DNA from: Conchocele bisecta
Taxonomy: Eukaryota > Mollusca > Bivalvia > Lucinida > Thyasiridae
Length of the DNA: 64,000 nt
Direction: 5' to 3'
Assembly (NCBI GenBank): GCA_029237695.1
Contig: CM055266.1
Span: 124,672,569-124,736,568, forward strand
Both the position numbers and the translations under genes were made by a program. Below, one piece after another: positions 38,601 to 50,600 of the stretch. Within the stretch, counting starts at the first letter, position 1, and each line of letters starts with the position of its first letter. The notes below the pieces were generated by a model. The model searched no databases. It worked only from the letters and a program-made list of their open reading frames with translations, and was not told the origin of the DNA.

Positions 38601-41600
38601 CCTTGACATTGGGCACAGGGGCCGCACGGGAGGGGGGTAGAATGAAAATATAGATGATGATAAACACCCATGTGAAGTTTCAAGGTAATGGGCAAAGCAG
38701 TTGCAGAGATATAATATAACAAAAAACTTTAACCAAAAAATGTAACCAACAAACTTAACCAAAAACTTTAACCAAAAAACCTAACCAAAAAACTTAACCA
38801 AATAACCAAAAAACTGAACCAAAAACTTTAACCAAAAAACTTAACCAAAAACTTCAAAGTAATTTGACCTTGACATTGGGCACAGGGGCCGCACGGTAGT
38901 GGGGTAGAATGAAAATATAGATGATGATAAACACCCATGTGAAGTTTCAAGGTAATGGGCAAAGCAGTTGCAGAGATATAGTAAAACGAAAAACTTTAAC
39001 CAAAAAACTTCAAAGTAATTTGACCTTGACATTGGGCACAGGGGCCGCAGGGAGGGGGTAGAATGAAAATATAGATGATGATAAACACCCATGTGAAGTT
39101 TCAAGGTAATGGGCAAAGCAGTTGCAGAGATATAGTATAACAAAAAACTTTAACCAAAAACTTTAACCAAAAAACTGTAACCAAAAAACTTAACCAAAAA
39201 CTTTAACCAAAAAACCTAACCAAAAAACTTAAGCAAATAACCAAAAAAAACTAAAAAAACTGAACCAAAAACTTTAACCAAAAAACTTAACCAAAAACTA
39301 CAAAGTAATTTGACCTTAACATTGGGCACAGGGGCCGTACGGGAGTGGGGTAGAATGAAAATATAGATGATGATAAACACCCATGTGAAGTTTCAAGGTA
39401 ATGGGCAAAGCAGTTGCAGAGATATAGTATAACGAAAAACTTTAACCAAAAAACTTAACCAAAAAACTTCAAAGTAATTTGACCTTGACATTGGGCACAG
39501 GGGCCGCACGGGAGGGGGGTAGAATGAAAATATAGATGATGATAAACACCCATGTGAAGTTTCAAGGCAATGGGCAAAGCAGTTGCAGAGATATAGTATA
39601 ACAAAAAACTTTAACCAAAAAACGTAACCAAAAAACGTAACCAAAAAACTTAACCAAATAACCAAAAAACTTAACCAAAAAACTTAACCAAACAACTTAA
39701 CCAAACAACATAACCAAAAAACTTAACCAAAAACTTTAACCGGACGCACACGCACACGCACGCAGCACGCACGCACGCACGACGACGCACGTACGTACTA
39801 CTACGTACGTAACTACGTACGTACGTACGTACGTACGTACGTACGTACGTACGCCAAAGTGCCGACTATATCGCGCTTTCCGCAAGTGGGCGCGACAAAA
39901 ATTATGGTCATTTGAGAATTATCGTTATCCTGCAGAAATACATAGAATGCATAGAAAATTACAATTTTAAACTTAAACATGTTATTTTGTTATGATACGA
40001 GGTCGTGTCCGACCAAAGTTAGAAGCCTTGTTCATATTATATAGAGTTATACCGATGAAAGCCGAAACACGCCGAATGACTGCTACCATTCAGAAAGTCA
40101 CATATGTATCAGCTGCAGTTAGTATCGTATGTATCCACCATTGTCTGCCACACATGCTGTAATATTGTGCTCATTTTCAATATTAAAACACATGACACCT
40201 CTGATAAGGAGGCTGTCAAGGTCGTCCTTAAAAAAGTGTTTGTTTCCTGTAACCCGACCCAGAATTTTAGAAGTGGTTCGGTCAGTAGGCAATTTTTTTT
40301 TTTCTGTCACATGACATATTGAATTTAAAAATTATTAATATTAAAAAGGTACAATATTTTAACACTTGCATTGCAAGTGTTAAAATAGTGTACCTTTTTA
40401 ATATTAATAATTTTTAAATTCAATATTGCAAGTCTTGCAATAAAAGTATGTCAATTGCTGTATGTGTTGTTGTATGAACATGTATGCTATTTAAGGCCAG
40501 AGATTATATTAACCCACTGTAGCACTAAATTGAAAAAAAATTGTAAAAAAATTGTAAAAATTGTAAAAAAATTGTAAACAAAATTGCAATAAAAAAAATC
40601 GGGTCACACCATTTTTAGCGGGTCTGTTGGGTTACAGGAAACGGAGATATAATTATGGATGGCCCAATGTCGCCAGATTTAAACCTAATCCATCATTTAT
40701 GGATCTAACAGGAGAGAATATTTCAAGCACGTAAAGTCAAACATCTGAGATAAACTAACAGACAAGAATGGAACAACATTTCTCGGATACAGTGAAAAGG
40801 TTTTACATCCCAGCAAAAGCTAGGGTCATATAGTAGACACCAAAGCTCCAGATAAGCTTTGTGTCTAAAGCGTACTATACCCCCTAATTTCAAAATCATT
40901 GCGTATTTTACTTCTACAAATGGATTATTGATTTTCTTCATTACTAAATAGGGAACAAATGATAAAAAATGTATAAAATTTAAACATTCACTTATTTGAG
41001 CTGCAAAAAGCAAACAGTGTTTGCTTTTTGCAGCTCAACTAAGTGAATTTTCAAATTTATTACAGTATTTTCACTACTCAATTTGAAAAGCAATGCGTTT
41101 TTTAGCATTGCTGTGCGTTTGTTGTACTCCCACTTTTGATAATCAATGCGTATTCAGCTAAAATAATTGCGTAAAATACGCTAATACACACCTTATCTGG
41201 AGCTCTGAGACACGGGACCACATTTTACAGTTGCATCCGGCAGACCAGTGGGATGGAAATAATATGAAAGTATGCAGGGATTCCGCTGGCGATCGCAATT
41301 GGCGATAAAAATAAACAATTGGCAATAAAAAATTACTGGCGATAAAAAATTACAATTTTCGAAAAAAATCAAAACAATTTTTTTTTTTTCGAAAATTGTA
41401 ATTTTTTATCGCCAATTGTTTTATTTTTTTTGAAGTGGCGATTTTTTTATTTTCCCCAGCGGAATCCCTGAGTATGTTTGATGGCTAAGGCGAGGTTTGA
41501 ACCCACCACCTCCCGATTGGAAGTCAGGTGTCCGTAGGCCACAACCCATCCCTTCCTCCGATACAGATTCAGCGACTGTTAAATTTGATGCGAAGACGTT

Positions 41601-44600
41601 GTACAAACTGCAGCTGACACATGTGACTCAGAATTTGAGAGTGTGTAGATGTCAACAGCATTATCTAATTTGTATTAATGAATTGTCAGACTTATGAATC
41701 AAATAAATTCATTATTTATGGAATTACGTATTTTTTTTCGAAATTTGAGGTTATGTTGCAGTCTGTGGAACTTTCTTTTGGTGTTTAGTATAGATCATTA
41801 TCAGGCTATAGGAGTGTGCTATCTGGCTAAGAGCTACATTGGTCTCAATTCCCATAAGCCAAAGTTCTGCAGTCACAAATAAAAATTACTGGGTGTCTGA
41901 AGACCATGTGTGAGCAGATACTTACTCTTGCTGTGATGTAATTTGAATTGCAATATTGTTTTAATTTGCATATTAATTTACACAAATACCGGTGCCTGAT
42001 ATTGATGCATTGGCGACCTGAATTTGTTGTGGCGTGCTAATGGTTTTTGCCAGGAGCTACATGTACTTTCTTTTTCGCCCAATATTTCCAAATGTGTTTC
42101 TACTTTCTTTGCAACCAATATTCTGAACTTCTTGGTTTTCTTAACAATCTATTTTATAGTAAAACACTACTTATCATATTCACAAACTAGATGGCCGCGG
42201 CCTGCATGTCGCGCCTTGTGGCGAGGCATGGACACTAAAAAAAAAGATATAGTATAACGAAAAACTTGAACCAAAAAACTTAACCAAAAACTTACAAGTA
42301 ATTTGACCTTGACATTGGGCACAGGGCCGCATTGGGGGGGGGGGGGGGGGAGTGTAGAATGAAAATATAGATGATGATAAACACCCATGTGAAGTTTCAA
42401 GGTAATGGGCAAAGCAGTTGCAGAGATATAGTATAACGAAAAACTTTACCCAAAAAACTTAACCAAAAACTTTAACCAAAAAACTTAACCAAAAAAAATG
42501 AACCAAAAACTTTAACCAAAAGACTTAACCAAAAACTTCAAAGTAATTTGACCTTGACATTGGGCACAGGGGCCGCACGGGAGGGGGGTAGAATGAAAAT
42601 ATAGATGATGATAAACACCCATATGAAGTTTCTAGGTAATGGGCAAAGCAATTGCAGATATAGTATAACGAAAAACTTTAACCAAAAAACTTAACCAAAA
42701 ACTTCAAAGTAATTTGACCTTGACATTGGGCACAGGGGCCGCACGGAAGTGGGGTAGAATGAAAATATAGATGATGATAAACACCCATGTGAAATTTCAA
42801 GGTAATGGGCAAAGCAGTTGTAGAGATATAGTGTAACGAAAAACTTTAACCAAAAAACTTAACCAAAAACTTTAAACAAAAAACTTAACCAAAAACTTCA
42901 AAGTAATTTGACCTTGACATTGGGCACAGGGGCCGCACGGGAGGGGGGTAGAATGAAAATATAGATGATGATAAACACCCATGTGAAGTTTCAAGGTAAT
43001 GGGCAAAGCAGTTGCAGAGATATAGTATAACGAAAAATTTTAACGAAAAACTTTAACCAAACAACTTAACCAAAGAACTTAACCAAAAACTTTAACCAAA
43101 AAACTTAACCAAACAACTTAACAAAAACTTTAACCGGACACACGTACGTACGTACGCCAAAGTGCCGACTATATCGCGCTGTCCGCAAGCGGGCGTGACA
43201 AAAATGCAAGATCTGATCTATAACAATTTTATTATTTGTCCCAATCCATCGTGTGCATATCAGTCTCCATGAAAGTCGTCGGTATGTCAAGCATGTCCGT
43301 TAAAATTGCCGCCGGTCCGACGGTAAACCGAAAGTTGTCGGACCGCATGTCCGACTATAAAAAAAATATAATTGTGTTTACTTTTCTATTCTAAGCAAAA
43401 TCACCTTCCTTTGGTATGCCCTTCTGGTGCTAGCTAGCTTTACTTATACGACTGATATACTTAAACGAGGATGGCCGTGGCCGGCATGTCGAGCCAGCCG
43501 AGGCATTTGAGTGTATTTATTTGAAGTTTGATGCTCAATAAGCATACAAAGTTTCAAGCAAATCTGATTTACGGTTACAGAGATAGTAGGTATGTGAAAA
43601 CCTTAACGCAAATTTTGACAGAAACTTCAACGCAAACTTCTAAGTCATTTGACCTTGACATAGGGGCAGAGGGGCCGCATGAGTGGGACACAGAATGAAT
43701 ATATGGATGATGACTAATAAGCATATGAAGTTTCAAGTCAATGTGACTTAGGACTGCAGAGATATAAGGTATTTAAAAACTTTTAAGGCAGATTTCGGAA
43801 CGCAAACTTCTAAGCCATTTGACCTTGACCTTGGGCACAGGGGCCGCATGAGTGGGATACAGCATGAATATATGGATGATGACTAATACGTATATGAAGT
43901 TTCAAGTCAATGTGACTTAAGACTGCAGAGATATAAGGTATTTAAAAACTTTAACGCAGATTTCGGAAAGTCATTTGACGTTGACCACAGGGGACGCATG
44001 AGTGGGATACAGCATGAATATATGGATCATGACTAATAAGCATATGAAGTTTCAAGTCAATGTGACTTAGGACTGCAGAGATATAAGGTATTTAAAAACT
44101 TTAACGCAGATTTCGGAACGCAAACTTCTAAGTCATTTGACCTTGGGCACAGGGGCCGCATGAGTGGTATACAGCATGAATATATGAATCATGACTAATA
44201 AGCATATGAAGTTTCAAATCAATGTGACTCATTTGACCTTGACATTGGGCACAGGGGCCGCATGAGTGGGATACAGCATGAATATATGAATCATGACTAA
44301 TAAGCATATGAAGTTTCAAGTCAATGCGACTTAGGACTGCAGAGATATAAGGTATTTAAAAACGTTAACGCAGATTTCGGACGGACAGACGCACGCACGC
44401 ACGTCATTGTGATCACTATGTCTCACTTTCCGCAAGCGGGCTCGACAAAAAGCTCTTAAATATCACACAAAATCAATTTTATTTTTTTATAAATGTTTTT
44501 TTCGATCTGGTAAATGTTTGTCGAATGTCCCGTAAAATTTTGAGTTTCGCGGAGACTGGCATATGCTTGTCTGAATGTACATGTAGCTTTGGAATCACTA

Positions 44601-47600
44601 CAATACTGTGTGGTTGGCAGCGTTACACCCAAGTGTGTGCAGCTCCAGATAAATATTTGAGTGATTGCGTTTTTGACTCCGCAAAATGAAACGTGATGCA
44701 TTTTAGGCCATGTTCATGTACCGTAGATCAAAAGCAAATGGTTTAAATTAGTACACTTGTGACTGTTAAAGGTACATGCCCACTCAGTAGGCACAAAATG
44801 TTCTTTATAGGAATTAAATAAGTATATAATTGTGTCACTATTCCAACAGTTCTAAAAATTACGAGTGCCCGCTATACAGATATTATCATTCAGCATGATT
44901 TTTTTTATTATTTATATAATTAAATATGTCACCTGAAAAAATAATATTTTGGACAGATTATAAGTATAATCATTGCATATCAAAAAATAAATGTCCGTTA
45001 ACATTATTTTGCCAGAAAATATCTCAGATAATGTCTCTGATAAAAAGAACATTTTGTACCTACATGTACTGAATGGGCATGTATCTTTAATAAGAAATTG
45101 AGTAATATACAGAACTGTAATAGTCCTACCAAAGTTTCTCTGTGTGCCTTTATAGAATAATAATATGAATGTGCCCTGTCCGAACAGACAGGTTCAGTGG
45201 ACCTAGCGTCATCCGTGAAATTAGATGCGTTTTTGTACAAATGTACTGCGTTTTGGACACAAAAATGCATCTTATCTGGAGCTATCTATGTGTGTGTGTA
45301 CAATTGGTAACCAGGTGTGCGTCTCGTGGACTGACGACAACATGGCATTGACATCAGTTCAAATATAGAGATGTACTTATTGCAACATTTAATGATTATT
45401 ACGTGAATAGAAATTGGCGAAAGAGTTGCAATATGCGAACAATGACGAAATGCTGTGCTTTCATTGGTCAAGAGACTAGGGAAAACAATAAGGATGATAA
45501 CCATTTTTTCAGTGAAAAGAGTAAAAATACATTGCTTGATGTTTATATGAAAAACCAACCTTACACTGAAAACGCCAATTTTTCTGATAGTTAATGGCCC
45601 CCGTAATGCGTCTCAACATAATTTAAATACAGTGCAACATCTCTAAACCAACACCCTGGGAGGTCTGATCACGATCACGAACAGACATAACTGATATAAA
45701 TGAACAAGAAACTTATGAAAAACAAGATCACAGGTGTTTTCTTGGTGTCCTGTTTAGAGGGGTTCTACTGTATATATATTGCAACTTAGAGCTCTAGATA
45801 ACGTGCATATTTGCATACTTATGAGATTTAAAAATGTAAAATCCCAATTAAAAATGGCAGCAATATGTAGTAAAGGTACATGCCCACTCAGTAGGCACAA
45901 ACTGTTATTTATAGGAATTAAAGGTACATGCCCACGCAGTAGGCACAAAATGTTCTTTATATGAATTAAATAAGTGTATAATTATGTCACTATTCCACCA
46001 GTTCTAAAAAGTATGAGTGCCCGCTATACAAATATAATCATTTATTAATTATCAATTTACTGTTAGCGACGCGCGGCGGTAACAGTCTATTTTGATAATG
46101 TGCGGGGACGACGACTTTCACATCACGGCTTGCGGTGCGCATGCGCAGTATACTACGCGCGCCAGTAGGCTTCCCAATATATAAACAAGAATATCAATAT
46201 GTCGAAACGGCCAGGACGGAAATTGTACGAAACGGCGTCGGCCAAAAAAAAGGCGAAATGTCTGAGGGACGGGCAGTACAGAGAGAGAGAGAGAGTGGTT
46301 AATATTGGCGACCAGATGACCAAATGGAAAGAGTTACGTGGAGATTTAGATTTGGACTCGAACAGAGATTTTTCTTCTCAACTTCCGATATTTCACTGCG
46401 CATGTCAAAGATGTGATATGATTGACCGTGTCACGTGACGCGTGTTGGTAAAAATAGCACGAGGTATAAACTGCGATTTAACACCAATTAACACGCGCCG
46501 TAATTAAAAATAACTCGTTAGTGGGTAGACGAATGGCTCATATAAGGCATGACTGAAAATGAAAAGTAGTAGTACAGTGTAACCTGCTGTGTGGGCATGT
46601 ACCTTTAAATAAGTGTATAATTGTGTTACTATTCCACCAGTTCTAAAGATTACGAGTGCCTGCTAAACATATATAATCATTTAGTAATATTTATTTTACT
46701 GATAGTGACACACGGTGGTATCAGGCTATTTTCATATGCAAATGAAGCATGGTATTTTTTTATTATTTATTCTAATTAAATGCGTCACCTGAAAAAATAA
46801 TATTTTCGACAGATTATAAAGTATGACAATTGCACATCAAAATATAAATACAGAGTATAAATAGTAATGTCTGTTAACATTTTAAGAAACACGGTTATCG
46901 CCCCTGATATCAGTGTGGAAAGTTACGTCTGATATAAAATGTATAATGCCAATCAATACGTGGGGTAATGGTGAATGAATGTTTATTTTGCCAGAAAATG
47001 TCTCCGATGATGTCTCTGATATAAAGAACAGTTTGTGCCTGCTGAGTGGGCATGCACCATGTAGTCCATCAGGGCTCCAGATCAGGAATTGGACATTGGG
47101 TAGTTACTCCATACCTTTAAAATCAATTGGGTATTCTCAATTGGGTATTTTAAATACCTTACTCCATCTACATATGTTCAATTGTGTATTTCATTATTTT
47201 TGTATATAAATTGTATTATAAACAGTGTTGGTAGTAATTAAACCAGTTTCTGAAGTAAATCCAAGTCAGACCATTACCAAATATTTTTGTTGGCTTTGGG
47301 TTGCGCAGATTTTCATGATTTATTTCATAAGAATGTGTACTTAAATTTAATAGCAATACGCTACAGACCGACGAGACATTGAGTACCGGAATTTTTGTTA
47401 ATTTTTTTGGTAAGCATTACTTCTTATTTCAATTGGGTTCTTGCATTTTTGTTAATCAGGTACCGTATTTATCCTAATATACGCGCATGTCCTATTACAC
47501 ACGCCCCCGCTAATTTTGACAGATGTGATTTTATCTTGTCGTGCCAAAATGTCAATCACCTCAGGCCGAATTGTCGTAGTACGGATACGTATGGTGATAC

Positions 47601-50600
47601 ATATCTTCCCAAGTATTATCTGGGACACAGTACTGCGTCCCAGGTATTAATTAGCCTGCAGTCCACTTCATTGCAGTTTTAGCAATTATTTTACTGTTCG
47701 CCATCTGAAGTGATGTCAGGACTTGGCCTTGGTTACATCATTGGCGATGGATACCAACATCATCGGTGCTCCAAAGGCTATAGAAAGAAGCAAGTGTTGC
47801 AAATAACTGTTCATTTTCATCGACGGAAATTCATTGAATTTTCTGCAACTTGACAATAATTATCCGCATGCATACATGTATGAAATAAATGAAATGTAGT
47901 TTACTAACACAAAATATTTCATATGTATTAACAATTACAACAGCGAAGAAAATCGACCTGACTCACATATATTACACAAGTGATCAGCAGCGTCTACTAT
48001 ATGACACGGAATAAACAAAAAATGTTATTTTAATAACATGCATAACTGTGATAAATGGATACTTAATCTGGGCACTATCATAAATTGACGGACCTTGACA
48101 AAATAACCATACTTAAGACAGATAAAATAGATAAAACACATCACCAGAAACACCAAAAACACATACCCTTACAATAGATAAAAAATATTGTGAATTAAGA
48201 CAATTTGACTTGCTGCTATCTTTTCTTCGTATATTGGGTAGCTGCACGTTTTCGGCTTTATAGGCAACAGGTTGTACTATATCGCTACACCACGCTACAC
48301 AGTGAAAATGTGCGTAATAGCATTTACACTTCGCGCACTAAAATATAGAAAAAACCTGCAGGGCATGGACCTTCATACTTCACTATATTGTTATCGAGAG
48401 ACAATTCTACAATATGACACAAACATATTACCATAAACTTTCCTAATAAAATGTGTATTAGCAAAATTCGTAGGTCACTCTACACAAAGTAGAAAGTAAA
48501 CAAATAACGCTTCAAACACACATTCAGAAAGACTACTCTGTCATAACTCTTATGTAATGCAGTGTAATGAAATGTAATTAGAGTTATGGACTCAGAACTA
48601 CTGTCTGTTCCACGTTTTTCTGCCGACAAACTTTTGGCTATTAAACATATTAAATCTAAAAAATATACCTTTTCATCAATAACAAAAAAGTCACCCTCCC
48701 CAAAAAAAAATGTTTTATAAAATTCCATCAAATATTGATTTTATAACGAAAAAAAAAATTTCCTATGGGAATTTAACATGGGAGGAAAAGAGGAGGAAGC
48801 GCTGGGGCAGGAGTAACAAAAAAAAACAACATTGAAATGGACTCCGAAACCTGGCTAGATAGCTTGGAAATGATGTAACTTAAGAAAACAAGTTAGATTT
48901 TGAAAATCAGTCCACAAATAAAAAATTATTAAAAGAATATATATTTTTAACCCCCATGTTAAATTCCCATAGGAAAATAGTTTTTTTGCATGCAATCAAA
49001 TCAATATTTGACGGAATTTCATCAAATAATTTTTTTTGAGGAGGGCGACTTTTTTGTTATTGATGACAAAGTACTTATTCGCGCCCTCAATTTGTTTCTA
49101 TACTCTGTCCTGATTGGAGCTAACCCTATGCACTTAGAAATGGAAGTTCTCACGATCTTCCGGTTCTGATTTACATATTTTACAGTTTGGATTTACTGAG
49201 AACTGGTTAAATTTAGTCCTGTTTACCTGCAGAGTGTATTCTGGAAGTCGACATGACGTATCACTACTGTTTGTTTCACGAAAGCTGCCCAAATTTTACG
49301 GCCACATAAACAATTCAAAAACAATATTTTTTTTGATAATATTAAAGAGCCTTCTTTTTATTTCGTGATATTTGGTCAAATATTGGTTTTATTAAGAAAA
49401 ATTGATTCCTCTATGGGAATTTAACATGGGAGAAAAAGAGGTAGGAGTTGTGGGACGAGTCAAAAAAACAAAACATTTTAGAAATTGACTCCGAAACCTA
49501 GCTAGATAGCTTGGAAATGATCTAACTAAAAAAACAAGTTAAATTTTAAAAATCGGTCCAGTATTCTGAAATTCTAAAAACTTTCCCCATGTTAAATCCC
49601 CATACAGGGATCCTCCAGATTATCGGACAAAAATGGCAGTTTTTTAACAATATTTTTTCTTAAAATAGCAACTACGGGCATAAACTTTTCACAGAACAAT
49701 CGTCGGTTCTTGCTTTCTCAACGCATGTAAACTATTTAGCAAACTGTGCCATCTTCTCACTTAAAATCGGGTCAGATGATCAGTCGTAAGATTGCCCCAA
49801 AATTAACATCGACAATCAGTTATCCGGATAAACATATACTCGTCTTATAACTTGTATTCTCAACATGAAATCATAATTGTATCGCTTGTAAACCAGTGTA
49901 AACAGCGTTGTGTAGTCCTGCAGAAAAAACATTCACCATTCGCTTCTTGGAAAACAACGTGTTTATAGATTTTAATTTATTTATAGAACAACTCAGAAAT
50001 GACGTAATGGGCACATTCGATTACAAGCCCCCGCGAGACTTTTGACGTTGTAAACAACTTGTTGAGGAATATTTTCAGCAAATATTACTAAAATTTCTAC
50101 CTTGGCAATATATTCTTCACACTGGCATGGAAACAGCAAGCACCTGCGTGACTTAGATGTATTTGATGCAAATTATGATCAAACGAATGCTCTTAATTAA
50201 CAGGTATTTTCATTTGTCCGATAAACTGATTGTCCAGATAATTGGTATGACCCCTGTAGGCATGTAAAGATGTCTATGGGCATTTAACATGGGGAAATCG
50301 TTTTTTCGCAATAAAATCAATATTTGACCAAATTTCACGAAATAAAAAGGGTCATTCTTAAATTTTCCTTTAATTTAATATTATCGAAAAAAAATATTGT
50401 TTTTTAATTGTTTATATGGCTGCAAAATTTGGACAGCTTTCGCGAAACAGAGTAGTCACGTGACCCGATGTGTTTGGGGGAAACTCGATACATTTTGCTT
50501 TAAAATACATCATTTGTATGCCAGAATATTTCACATTTAGAACTACGAAAATACTAAATGGTGATAAGAATATTTTTTAATGACCATTTAAAATTATAAA

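Larger units (their letters stand above)
45874..47058. mobile_element. Outer TTAA-type element of the AGGTACATGCCCAC family
   Basis: Left end AGGTACATGCCCACTCAG; right end CTGCTGAGTGGGCATGCACC. Split at an internal TTAA by the related element 45922-46604. Its body continues at 46605 (AAATAAGTGTATAATTGTG) exactly where the 44770 copy predicts. Confidence 0.78.

Noticed and set aside
37775..39900. Helitron 5'-TC and 3'-CTRR ends
   Set aside because: A hairpin tail is visible, but I could not fix exact borders or a CTRR terminus, so the Helitron assignment stays an inference from the general plan.
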